Below are positions 1 through 7,407 of a stretch of 64,000 nt of DNA, piece after piece. The DNA is taken from NCBI RefSeq assembly GCF_032678705.1, contig NZ_JAVTSS010000001.1, positions 1,860,001 to 1,924,000 on the forward strand, written 5' to 3'. The DNA is from Pedobacter frigiditerrae. GTDB taxonomy: Bacteria > Bacteroidota > Bacteroidia > Sphingobacteriales > Sphingobacteriaceae. The position numbers and the translations under genes are program-made. Each line of letters opens with the position of its first letter. The first letter of the stretch is position 1. The notes under the pieces are model-generated. The model was given only the letters and a program-made list of their open reading frames with translations, was not told the DNA's origin and searched no databases.

Positions 1-115
1 TGTAATTTAACAACCTAATCTGAGATGCAATGATAATTTTTGACAAATTCTATTAAACGTTGTTATATAGTTTTCAAAGTATCAAATTTCAAAATCGTAA
101 ATCTAATATTAAATC

Positions 116-445
116 ATGGATAGATACTGTTTTACCCTCGACCTTAAAGAAGACAAAAAATTAATTGAAACTTACAAACAGTACCATAGGTCTGTTTGGC
201 CAGAAGTGAAAGATAGTTTAAAGGATGTTGGCGTTATAAACTTAGAAATCTATTTATTGGAGAATCGCCTTTTCATGATCATGGAAGTTGATGATGATTT
301 CACTTTCGAACAAAAAAGGAAAGCCGATTTAGCAAACTCAAAAGTACAGGAATGGGAAAAATTGATGTGGAATTTTCAACAAGCATTACCATGGTCAAAA
401 GCTGGAGAAAAATGGGTAATGATGGACCAAATATTTGAGTTATAA
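116..445 (+). CDS. L-rhamnose/L-fucose mutarotase family protein
   Basis: A 109-residue protein of the L-rhamnose mutarotase (RhaM, formerly DUF718) family. Members interconvert alpha and beta anomers of a 6-deoxyhexose so that the next enzyme receives the right form. The sequence shows the family's small ferredoxin-like fold: an N-terminal Leu-Lys-x-Asp segment, the central Tyr-His-x-x-Val-Trp-Pro-Glu motif (residues 22-30) and a Trp-rich C-terminus. Length is normal. It abuts the next gene exactly (stop TAA followed at once by ATG), so the two are translationally linked. The neighbouring lactonase suggests L-fucose rather than L-rhamnose as substrate, but that is inference. The operon probably begins before or at the left edge. 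No signal peptide is present, so it acts in the cytoplasm. Confidence 0.85.
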   Translation: MDRYCFTLDLKEDKKLIETYKQYHRSVWPEVKDSLKDVGVINLEIYLLENRLFMIMEVDDDFTFEQKRKADLANSKVQEWEKLMWNFQQALPWSKAGEKWVMMDQIFEL

Positions 446-1267
446 ATGATTGATAGTCACGTTCATTTTTGGAATTTTGACCCGATTAGAGATAATTGGA
501 TAACTGAAGACATGGGTATAATCAGAAATGATTTCATGCCAAAAGACATTTCAAAAACTTACAGCAAAATTGATGTAACAGGTTGTGTTGCCGTGCAAGC
601 CAATCAGAGTGAAAGCGAAACCGAATTTTTACTTGGTCTAGCTAGTCAAAATTCGATTATAAAAGGCATAGTTGGCTGGACAGATTTAAAGGCTAACAAC
701 CTAACCGAAAGGTTAACTCATTGGAAACAATTTTCATTAATAAAAGGTTGGCGACACGTTTTACAGGCAGAGCAAGATGATTTCATTTTAGATGACCAAT
801 TTGCTAAAGGTGTTAAAATCTTAAATGAATTTGGTTACACTTATGATTTGTTGTGTTACCACACACAGTTAAATACCATAAATAAATTGGTAGACAAACT
901 ATCCAACCAACCCTTAGTTTTAGACCATTGCGGCAAACCAGATGTAAAAACTCAAGCTTTAAAAACTTGGGATGATAACATTAAAATCTTGGCCCAGAAC
1001 CCAAATGTTTATTGCAAGATATCAGGCCTGTTAACAGAAGCTGATTGGTATAATTGGACAGAACCTGAGGTTTTTAATTGTTTTGATGTGATATTTAAAC
1101 ATTTTGGAACCAATAGAATTATGTATGGAAGCGATTGGCCTGTTGTTTTAGTCAGCAGACCATATACAGATTGGTTTAACTTGGTTAACAAATATGTTTC
1201 TCAATTTACCGAAGAAGAAAAGATGAAGATTTTTGAAGGGAATGCAGCAAAATTTTATAAAATATAA
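446..1267 (+). CDS. Amidohydrolase-2 family lactonase (probable L-fuconolactonase)
   Basis: A 273-residue TIM-barrel metal hydrolase of the amidohydrolase-2 family. It opens with the metal-binding DSHVHFW motif (residues 3-9), has LVLDHCGKPD near residue 158, and ends its barrel with YGSDWPV near residue 228, which supplies the catalytic Asp. In deoxysugar oxidation pathways this family hydrolyses L-fuconolactone to L-fuconate. It starts directly after the mutarotase stop codon, with no spacer. With the downstream lactate dehydrogenase it fits the non-phosphorylating route that cleaves L-fucose to pyruvate and L-lactate (known in Xanthomonas). The exact sugar lactone is inferred from context; a related lactone such as rhamnono- or galactarolactone is possible. 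Confidence 0.78.
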   Translation: MIDSHVHFWNFDPIRDNWITEDMGIIRNDFMPKDISKTYSKIDVTGCVAVQANQSESETEFLLGLASQNSIIKGIVGWTDLKANNLTERLTHWKQFSLIKGWRHVLQAEQDDFILDDQFAKGVKILNEFGYTYDLLCYHTQLNTINKLVDKLSNQPLVLDHCGKPDVKTQALKTWDDNIKILAQNPNVYCKISGLLTEADWYNWTEPEVFNCFDVIFKHFGTNRIMYGSDWPVVLVSRPYTDWFNLVNKYVSQFTEEEKMKIFEGNAAKFYKI

Positions 1268-1293
1268 ATTTTTGAAAAATTGAATTTGAAGTA

Positions 1294-1382
1294 TCGTCAT
1301 TCCCACGAAGGTGGGAATCTTAAAGCGTAATAAATTTTAATAGTTAGCGCATTACGATGCCCAGTCAAGCTGAGCATGACGA
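1294..1382. repeat. Nested palindromic intergenic element
   Basis: The outer arms TCGTCAT (1294-1300) and ATGACGA (1376-1382) are perfect inverted repeats. Inside are a hairpin ATTCCCAC-gaag-GTGGGAAT (1299-1318) and a second pair CGTAAT/ATTACG (1326-1331, 1351-1356). Related elements occur at 32128, 34420 and 41338. It lies between the lactonase and lldD, inside what is otherwise one operon. Confidence 0.8.
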
Positions 1383-1481
1383 ATACTAAAAACAGCAGAA
1401 TAGCACAGGACGGAAAATAAAATATAAAACATTAGTTTTCCGCTTTTAAAACAAGGTCTGATATAGACAACCAAATAAAAA

Positions 1482-2651
1482 ATGAGTAAAAAAATCACCT
1501 TCCCTTATCATTCACAATACCCATCAGTTGCCGATTTAAGACGTAAAGCAAAAAGCAGAATTCCTAAGTTTGCCTTTGACTACTTAGAGGGCGGTTGCAA
1601 TGAGGGACTTAATTTATCTCGTAACGAGAGTGATTTCGGCAATATTCTTTTAAAGCCAAACTATCTACGTGTGGGTGGAGAAATAGATATGTCTGTCGAA
1701 TTATTCGGACGTAAATACAGCGCTCCATTTGGTGTATCCCCTATTGGTTTACAAGGTTTAATGTGGCCGAATGCTCCCGAAATTTTAGCTAAAGCTGCCG
1801 CTAAACACGACATCCCATATACGTTAAGTACAGTTTCTACCAGCAGCATTGAGCGTATTGCAGAAGTATCTGAAGGAAAAGCATGGTTTCAATTATATCA
1901 TCCAACAGAAAACAGTTTAAGAGATGATATTTTAAACCGCTTAAAAGCAGTTGAGTGCCCAGTTTTGGTAGTTTTAGTAGATGTACCAGCATTTGGATTG
2001 AGATATAAAGAAATCAAAAGCGGACTGTCTATACCGCCTAAAATGTCGATTAACAATATTTTACAGGCTTTTGCTCGTCCGTTATGGGGCATTAAAACTT
2101 TGCAACATGGCATTCCTTCTTTTGCAACCTTAAAACCTTATATGGAAAAAGGTTTAGATATGTCGCAATTGGGACAATTTATGAACAAGACTTTCACAGG
2201 AAAGGTAGATATAGAAAAGGTTCAAGCCATTCGTGATATTTGGAAAGGTCCATTAGTATTAAAAGGAATTGCAACGGATGAAGATATGCAAGCAGCTATA
2301 CAAATCGGTGTAGATGGCGTTATCGTATCTAACCACGGAGGAAGACAGATTGATGCAGGTGAATCTTCAATCAATTCATTGATAAAATTAGCTGGCAACC
2401 CTGCTTATAAATCGAAGCTAAAAATAATGTTAGACGGAGGTATTCGTTCTGGTGTTGATTTAGCAAGAGCACATGCTGTTGGTTCTGAATTTAACTTTAT
2501 GGGCCGTCCTTTCATGTATGGCGTTGGCGCATTGGGCAATGAAGGTGGAGAACATACAATCAATATGTTTAAAACGCATTTATATCAAATCATGCAGCAA
2601 TTAACCATTGAGAACGTTTCTCAGTTTCCTGAGCGTTTGATAAACCCCTAA
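1482..2651 (+). CDS. lldD: FMN-dependent alpha-hydroxy-acid dehydrogenase (L-lactate dehydrogenase type)
   Basis: A 389-residue member of the FMN-dependent alpha-hydroxy-acid oxidase/dehydrogenase family (LldD, glycolate oxidase). Family landmarks are the N-terminal DLRRKAKSRIPKFAFDYLEGG, the FQLYHP strand, the SNHGGRQID active-site loop with catalytic His and Arg (near residue 284), and the LDGGIRSG FMN phosphate-binding loop. Length is typical. It oxidises L-lactate or a close 2-hydroxyacid to the keto acid, passing electrons to quinone or oxygen. Behind a mutarotase and lactonase, its likely job is to burn the L-lactate released by cleavage of the deoxysugar acid. A palindromic element lies in the 214-bp gap upstream, so cotranscription is likely but not certain. 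Glycolate oxidase activity cannot be excluded. Confidence 0.85.
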   Translation: MSKKITFPYHSQYPSVADLRRKAKSRIPKFAFDYLEGGCNEGLNLSRNESDFGNILLKPNYLRVGGEIDMSVELFGRKYSAPFGVSPIGLQGLMWPNAPEILAKAAAKHDIPYTLSTVSTSSIERIAEVSEGKAWFQLYHPTENSLRDDILNRLKAVECPVLVVLVDVPAFGLRYKEIKSGLSIPPKMSINNILQAFARPLWGIKTLQHGIPSFATLKPYMEKGLDMSQLGQFMNKTFTGKVDIEKVQAIRDIWKGPLVLKGIATDEDMQAAIQIGVDGVIVSNHGGRQIDAGESSINSLIKLAGNPAYKSKLKIMLDGGIRSGVDLARAHAVGSEFNFMGRPFMYGVGALGNEGGEHTINMFKTHLYQIMQQLTIENVSQFPERLINP

Positions 2652-2673
2652 ATCCCCTAAAGGGGACTTTGCA
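2645..2673 (+). repeat. 29-bp direct repeat, copy 1
   Basis: A 29-bp sequence containing the palindrome CCCCTAAAGGGG, identical to 3286-3314. It overlaps the last codons and stop of lldD, so part of the repeat is coding. A diverged inverted relative (CCCCCTTTAAGGGGG core) lies at 3381-3395 just before the end of the aldose epimerase gene. Confidence 0.9.
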
Positions 2674-2761
2674 TAGTTCAAATAGCTAGATTCAAAAAAA
2701 AGAATTACTAAAGTCATTGGTTAGTATGCTCAACTAGCACAAACTGCTGTTATTAAATTCC

Positions 2762-2785
2762 TTGGCTGGTGTCGTTACCAGCCAA
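2762..2785. repeat. GGCTGGT hairpin
   Basis: A perfect 9-bp stem, TTGGCTGGT (2762-2770) and ACCAGCCAA (2777-2785), around a 6-base loop. It resembles the TCGG(C/T)TGGTG hairpins at 8315 and 13644 and stands directly before the lldD terminator. Confidence 0.75.
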
Positions 2786-2788
2786 TCT

Positions 2789-2817
2789 AAGCCTTAGCAT
2801 TATTGTTAAGGCTTTTT
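2789..2817 (+). terminator. Rho-independent terminator after lldD
   Basis: The stem AAGCCTTA/TAAGGCTT (2789-2796, 2807-2814) is followed by a short T run. It sits 138 bp after the lldD stop and probably ends the deoxysugar operon. Confidence 0.7.
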
Positions 2818-2834
2818 GTTTGAAAAACAATGTC

Positions 2835-2947
2835 AACCTCATCCTTTGAAAGTTTAGGGTTATAGCTTCTGTCCTTCAAATCCCTTTCCTTAAGGAGAGG
2901 GAAACATTGGAACTGCGTCTAACCATTAGCTTTAACAGGGTGAGGTT
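2835..2947. repeat. Nested imperfect palindrome
   Basis: The outer arms AACCTCATCCT (2835-2845) and AGGGTGAGGTT (2937-2947) pair with a single wobble. The core 2882-2901 is itself palindromic (CCCTTTCCTTAAGGAGAGGG, one mismatched pair). It has the same outer-plus-inner design as the other intergenic elements in the window. No gene was found here. Confidence 0.65.
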
Positions 2948-3098
2948 TTTGAAAAAGTGTGTCAGTTTTTCATAGGTTCTTAAGCCCTGCTTTTCACTTT
3001 ACTTCGGATAACCGCAAGGGTTACCCCTACGTGTTCGTTCCAATCAGGTTTATTTAACAAAGTTGGTGGTTCTTGGCATCTGCTAGGTGCAAACCTAC

Positions 3099-3253
3099 AT
3101 AGCTGCACAAGCCTGCGTAAAGCAAACCCGATAGCAGTGGAAATACTTTTTTGCTTCGCCAAGTTAATCAGCCGATGAATACTTGTAGAGCTGTTTATAT
3201 TCATCGGATGACTATTGTAAACCCACAAAAAAGATTGAAACGAATAGCGGGAC
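3099..3253 (-). repeat. ~155-bp dispersed repeat, copy A (minus strand)
   Basis: Read on the minus strand, this block matches 19262-19412 on the plus strand over most of its length. Shared landmarks in the same order are GTCCCGC, CAATCTTTTTTGTG, GAATATAAACAG, TATTCATCGG, CAAAAAAGTATTTCC and GCTTGTGCAGCTAT. It also holds a perfect 10-bp inverted repeat, CCGATGAATA/TATTCATCGG (3172-3181, 3198-3207). A short minus-strand reading frame across 2980-3228 is a by-product of the repeat and is not called as a gene. Confidence 0.8.
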
Positions 3254-3285
3254 TGCCGCTTACTATGGAAAAGAAAACTGCTTTA

Positions 3286-3314
3286 CCCCTAAATCCCCTA
3301 AAGGGGACTTTGCA
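3286..3314 (+). repeat. 29-bp direct repeat, copy 2
   Basis: Identical over 29 bp to 2645-2673. Together the two copies flank 612 bp of gene-free, repeat-filled DNA. Confidence 0.9.
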
Positions 3315-3333
3315 AAACGCTAATTTATGAATC

Positions 3334-3366
3334 AAAAAAGCAAGACTTTATAGGCCTTGCTTTTTT
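3334..3366 (-). terminator. Terminator for the aldose epimerase gene
   Basis: The stem AAAAAAGCAAG/CTTGCTTTTTT (3334-3344, 3356-3366) has an 11-base loop, with A and T runs built into the arms, so it could work in both directions. It lies 38 bp past the minus-strand epimerase stop. Confidence 0.75.
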
Positions 3367-3403
3367 GAATTTAAATCAAGCCCCCTTTAAGGGGGTTGGG
3401 GGT

Positions 3404-4546
3404 TTATTTTGTAAACTTATAAGTTGTGCTAGTTGTATAAACTTGTCCAGGTTTTAGAGTTGTAGAAGCAAAGTTTGCGTGATTTGGTGCATCTGGAAAG
3501 TGTTGCGTTTCTAAACACAATGCAGAGCGATGAGGATAAGATTTTCCTTTTTTACCATCTTTACTTTCGCCAGTTAAGAAGTTACCGCTGTAAAATTGCA
3601 AACCAGGTTCAGTCGTATAAACTTCCAAAATAATACCAGTTACTGGGCTTTTTAAAGTAGCAACAGGTGTTTTACCATCGTTAGCTTTTAAAGCAAAGTT
3701 ATGGTCATATCCTTTACCAAACTTTAATTGTTCTTCTTTTAACTCAATGTCTTTACCAATTGCTTTAGCTACATTAAAATCAAACGAAGTTCCTTTTACT
3801 GGCAACAAAGCACCTGTTGGAATTAACGTACTATCTACTGGAGTAATCGCATCAGCAGCAATCATTAACTCGTGATCTAAAATGGTATTGCTTCCTTCTC
3901 CGCTTAAATTAAAATAAGTATGGTTAGTTAAATTAACAACTGTTGTTTTATCAGTGGTTGCTGTATAGTCTATTTGAAGGGCATTTTCGTTAGTTAATGT
4001 ATAAACCACCTTAACATCTAACTTACCAGGATAACCAGCTTCTCCATCTGCAGATGAATAAGTTAATTCCAATTTCTGACCATCCTGTTTAGCATCCCAA
4101 ACTTTTCCAAAAAAACCATCGGTACCACCATGCAAAGTATTTGTACCATCGTTTAATTGCAATTGATATGCTTTGCCTTCAAGAGTGAATTTCCCTTTTC
4201 CAATTCTATTGCCATAACGACCAATTAAGGCACCAAAAAATGGTTCCCCAGTTTTGCGATACGAGCTAATGCTATCATAACCTAAAGAAACATCTACTAA
4301 TTTATCATTTTTATCAGGCACCAATAATGAAATTACGCGACCACCAAAATTTGTAATGGTAACAGTTACACCATTGCTATTGGTTAAGGTATAAAGTTTT
4401 ACTTGTTTGCCATTAATTACAGTATCATATTGCAACGAATCTGTTTTAGCATTTTCAACTGCTTTTTGAGGTTGATTACAAGATGAAATGGCAATAGCAA
4501 AACAAAATGCTGCTAGAGGAAAGGCTTTAAGAATGATTTTTTTCAT
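3404..4546 (-). CDS. galM: Aldose 1-epimerase (galactose mutarotase), lipoprotein
   Basis: A 380-residue galactose mutarotase of the GalM family. It interconverts alpha and beta anomers of hexoses such as glucose and galactose. The N-terminus is a lipoprotein signal peptide ending in the lipobox-like ISSC, with Cys at residue 23. The mature protein is therefore probably membrane-anchored and faces the periplasm, which is common for Bacteroidota GalM proteins. Visible motifs include NFGGRVISL, GRYGNRIGKG, TLHGG (substrate-binding His), NLTNHTYFNLSG (catalytic His near 206), YDHNFAL and a late LCLETQHFPDAPN segment bearing the catalytic Glu. Length is normal allowing for the signal. It stands alone between repeats and a divergent HAD gene; a 130-bp spacer separates the two starts. 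Confidence 0.92.
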   Translation of the reverse strand: MKKIILKAFPLAAFCFAIAISSCNQPQKAVENAKTDSLQYDTVINGKQVKLYTLTNSNGVTVTITNFGGRVISLLVPDKNDKLVDVSLGYDSISSYRKTGEPFFGALIGRYGNRIGKGKFTLEGKAYQLQLNDGTNTLHGGTDGFFGKVWDAKQDGQKLELTYSSADGEAGYPGKLDVKVVYTLTNENALQIDYTATTDKTTVVNLTNHTYFNLSGEGSNTILDHELMIAADAITPVDSTLIPTGALLPVKGTSFDFNVAKAIGKDIELKEEQLKFGKGYDHNFALKANDGKTPVATLKSPVTGIILEVYTTEPGLQFYSGNFLTGESKDGKKGKSYPHRSALCLETQHFPDAPNHANFASTTLKPGQVYTTSTTYKFTK

Positions 4547-4676
4547 GTGATTTATTATTGGTTAGGACTAAAGTAAGAAAAATAAATTAACGTTATGATA
4601 ACGATTATATTTATTATTTCTTTGCAATATAAAAGATTTAAGGTTCATCCAAAAAATCTATTAATTTTACGCTCTT

Positions 4677-5348
4677 ATGCAACAAATAAGTTTTAAGCCA
4701 AAAGCTTTTCTATTCGATTTAAATGGAACAATGATTAATGACATGCATTATCATTCTAAAGCTTGGCACCACATTATTAATAATGATTTAGGGAGAGCAC
4801 TTTCTTTTGATGAGGTTAACAAGGAAATGTATGGCAAAAATGCAGAACTCTTAGAACGGGTTTTTGGAAAAAATCATTTCTCTGAAAGTCAGATTCTAGA
4901 AATTTCAATGGAAAAAGAGCGTCGCTATCAAGAAGCTTATGGTCCTTATTTATCTCTAATTGATGGATTAGAGACATTTCTAAAAAAAGGAAAAGAAGCA
5001 GGGATTAAAATGGCAATTGGTTCGGCAGCTATACCTTTTAATATAGATTTTGTATTAGATGGTTTAAAAGTAAGGCAATATTTTGATGCTATTGTAAGTG
5101 CAGATGATGTGGCAATAAGCAAACCAAATGCCGAGACTTTTTTAAAAGGAGCAATTGCTTTAGGCGTACATCCTTCTGAATGTTTAGTTTTTGAGGATGT
5201 TCCGAAAGGAGTTCAATCGGCAAAAAATGCTGAAATGAAGTCTATAGTGATTACCTCTACACATAATGAGGCAGATTTTAATGATTTTGATAATATTTTA
5301 GGATTTATAGCGGATTATAACAATCCGATTTTAAATTTGCTTTTTTAA
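4677..5348 (+). CDS. HAD-superfamily hydrolase, beta-phosphoglucomutase-like, with DxN motif
   Basis: A 223-residue HAD protein with the alpha-helical cap typical of beta-phosphoglucomutase and related sugar phosphatases. Motif I reads FDLNGTM (residues 13-19). The nucleophile Asp is present, but the second Asp, the general acid/base in most family members, is Asn. Motif II is AIGSAA, motif III is the Lys of SKPNAETF, and motif IV is VFEDVPKGVQSAKNA. The Nudix-type regulator begins 2 bp after its stop, so the two form an operon. Substrate is unknown; a sugar phosphate is likely from the family and neighbour. The Asn replacement is confirmed by the codon AAT and raises doubt about ordinary mutase chemistry. 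Confidence 0.75.
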   Translation: MQQISFKPKAFLFDLNGTMINDMHYHSKAWHHIINNDLGRALSFDEVNKEMYGKNAELLERVFGKNHFSESQILEISMEKERRYQEAYGPYLSLIDGLETFLKKGKEAGIKMAIGSAAIPFNIDFVLDGLKVRQYFDAIVSADDVAISKPNAETFLKGAIALGVHPSECLVFEDVPKGVQSAKNAEMKSIVITSTHNEADFNDFDNILGFIADYNNPILNLLF

Positions 5349-5350
5349 TT

Positions 5351-6043
5351 ATGGGATATAACCAAAAAGCCGTTCTTGTTGCAGTAGATTGTATCATATT
5401 TGGATATGATGGAGAACAACTAAAATTACTATTAGTAAAAAGAGCTTTAGAGCCAGAAAAGGATAAATGGAGTTTAATGGGCGGCTTTATTGGCGACGAT
5501 GAAAATTTAGACGGTGCGGCTAAGCGAATTTTATTGCAGTTAACAGGTTTACATGATGTTTACCTCGAACAATTGCATGCATATGGTAGTCCAGACCGTG
5601 ACCCAATTGAACGTACTGTTTCTGTCGCTTATTTTGCTTTAATCGACATTAACAAATACAGCAAACAACTTAACGACCAGTACCATGCAGAGTGGTTTAA
5701 GTTAAAAGAAGTGCCGGATTTAATATTTGACCATCCAAAAATGGTTAAAGCTGCCATGGATAAAATCCGTTATCAAGCAGCCTTACACCCTATTTTGTTC
5801 GAGCTTTTACCTAAGAAATTTACAATTCCGCAATTACAAGCTTTATACGAGCAGGTTTACGATTCGCCTATTGACAACAGAAACTTCATTAGAAAAATAA
5901 CTGCCAGTGGATTGTTGATTAAACAAGCCGAAAAAGATAAATCGAACTCAAGACGTGGTGCTTTTTATTTTAAATTAGATAGACAAAAACATAGGTCGCA
6001 ATTTCAATCTTTCCTTAATTTTATACCAAAGTCGATAAAATAA
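5351..6043 (+). CDS. Nudix-fold transcriptional regulator (NrtR/AraR type)
   Basis: A 230-residue protein with an N-terminal Nudix domain (about 1-135) and a C-terminal winged helix (about 150-225, FTIPQLQALYEQVY to RRGAFYFKL). This is the architecture of NrtR and of the Bacteroidota arabinose regulator AraR. The Nudix box is degenerate. The first Gly and Glu are kept (GGFIGDDE), but the catalytic REUxEE segment reads RILLQL, so hydrolysis is unlikely and the domain probably only senses a small ligand. It starts 2 bp after the HAD gene, and the pair probably responds to a sugar or sugar phosphate. Its target genes cannot be told from the sequence; the HAD gene itself is the obvious candidate. 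Confidence 0.8.
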   Translation: MGYNQKAVLVAVDCIIFGYDGEQLKLLLVKRALEPEKDKWSLMGGFIGDDENLDGAAKRILLQLTGLHDVYLEQLHAYGSPDRDPIERTVSVAYFALIDINKYSKQLNDQYHAEWFKLKEVPDLIFDHPKMVKAAMDKIRYQAALHPILFELLPKKFTIPQLQALYEQVYDSPIDNRNFIRKITASGLLIKQAEKDKSNSRRGAFYFKLDRQKHRSQFQSFLNFIPKSIK

Positions 6044-6169
6044 ACGACCTTAATAATGAATTCTTTCTAAACTTATATCTCTTTAATCGAGAGTAATAAG
6101 GTTTAACATCCTAATTTTTTCAAACAAATTAGCTATATTGGTGTTATCTGCCAAACAAATTAACTGTTC

Positions 6170-7315
6170 ATGAAAGAATTTCCGCTCACCGTAAAGAGGT
6201 CTATTGAATTATTGGGTATCTGTTTAGTTGTTGCCATCTTGGTGATAGGTAGGGATATCATTATGCCAGTAATCATGGCATTTTTTATCAGCATCATGCT
6301 GTTACCTATTTACCGCTTTTTAAGAAAATATAAAGTTCCAGAATCGCTTTCTATCATCTTACCGATATTGTTCGTACTAATTTTTATCGCAGGAATCGTT
6401 TGGTTTTTCTCTGCACAGATTGGTATTTTGGTTGATGATTTCCCTCAAATAAAACAGAATGTTGCCAAACATTTACAGTCGCTAAAAGAGTGGATAAGTG
6501 ACCTCTCGGGTATTAACACCAATAAGCAAGAAGCATTTTTAAAAGAGAAAAGTGACGATTTACTTTCTATGGGTGGCAAAGCTGCTAGTGGCGCTGCTGT
6601 TACCTTAAGTGGTGTTTTTGTTTTTGTTGGTCTGTTGCCCATCTACATTTATCTTATTTTATTTTACAAAGATATTTTACTTCGTTTTTCGTTCATGTGG
6701 TTTAAAACAGACGACCATCCCAAAGTGAAAGAAGTAGTTTATGAAACCGAATCAATCATTAAAAGTTACTTAGTTGGTTTGTTAATCCAAGTTACTTATA
6801 TGACTATCCTTTTGGGTGGGATATTGCTTTTAATCGGCATTAAACACGCTTTATTGATTGGTGTAATTTTCGCATTATTGAACCTGATTCCTTATGTAGG
6901 TGCATTAATAGGAAACTTAATTGGCGTGTTGTTAACCTTAACTTCATCTACCGAACTATGGCCTGTAATCACTGTTTTAGGGGTAATTGCAGCTGTTCAG
7001 TTTTTAGACAATAATATTTTAATGCCTCGAATTGTGGGCTCAAAAGTAAAAATAAATGCACTGTTCTCTATCCTAGGCGTTTTTATAGGGGGCGCAATTG
7101 CTGGGGTTTCTGGTATGTTCCTCTCTCTCCCGATTATAGCAGTAATGAAAATTATTTTTGATAGAAGTGAGCAGTTTAAACAATGGGGTGTTTTGTTAGG
7201 CGATGAAAGACCTGAGAAAAGCCCGATGACCTTTGCGAGATTTAGAAGTAAAAAACCTATTGAGACGAAGAGTGGAACGGTTCACAAAAAAGATAGTGAT
7301 AAGAGTAAGGAATAG
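6170..7315 (+). CDS. AI-2E family transporter (YhhT/TqsA type permease)
   Basis: A 381-residue integral membrane protein of the AI-2E exporter family. It shows an N-terminal pair of helices (about 10-50), a third at about 60-85, a soluble loop (about 90-145), then a helix-rich C-terminal half. The latter carries the family-typical ALLNLIPYVGALIGNLIGV segment and the DNNILMPRIVGSKVKINALF segment. Family members have been linked to export of autoinducer-2 or other small solutes and, in some species, Na+/H+ exchange. The true substrate here is unknown. The cytoplasmic tail (from about residue 340) is charged. It is separated by 126 bp from the Nudix regulator and appears to be a single-gene unit. 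Confidence 0.85.
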   Translation: MKEFPLTVKRSIELLGICLVVAILVIGRDIIMPVIMAFFISIMLLPIYRFLRKYKVPESLSIILPILFVLIFIAGIVWFFSAQIGILVDDFPQIKQNVAKHLQSLKEWISDLSGINTNKQEAFLKEKSDDLLSMGGKAASGAAVTLSGVFVFVGLLPIYIYLILFYKDILLRFSFMWFKTDDHPKVKEVVYETESIIKSYLVGLLIQVTYMTILLGGILLLIGIKHALLIGVIFALLNLIPYVGALIGNLIGVLLTLTSSTELWPVITVLGVIAAVQFLDNNILMPRIVGSKVKINALFSILGVFIGGAIAGVSGMFLSLPIIAVMKIIFDRSEQFKQWGVLLGDERPEKSPMTFARFRSKKPIETKSGTVHKKDSDKSKE

Positions 7316-7326
7316 GTATTTGCTGA

Positions 7327-7407
7327 TGGTCAATAGTTGATGGTTAATTGCTTGGGAGCTTAGAAATACGATTTAGCTAACAACTATTAACTATGGACCA
7401 TTGACTA
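7327..7407. repeat. Imperfect palindrome of GGTCAATAG type
   Basis: Arms 7327-7348 and 7386-7407 are imperfect inverted copies (GGTCAATAG...GGTTAAT against ATTAACTATGGACCATTGAC). The right end overlaps the last codon of the minus-strand permease gene. The same word family recurs in the tandem repeat at 11818-11953 and near 30340-30385. Confidence 0.6.

Noticed and set aside
40..68. TTGACA-like and TATA-like words before the first gene
   Set aside because: They match the E. coli -35/-10 pattern, which is not the Bacteroidota consensus, and no TAnnTTTG is properly spaced.
2980..3228. 82-codon minus-strand frame
   Set aside because: It lies mostly within the dispersed repeat copy A, has no signal or family match, and its peptide similarity to 19296-19499 comes from the repeat itself.
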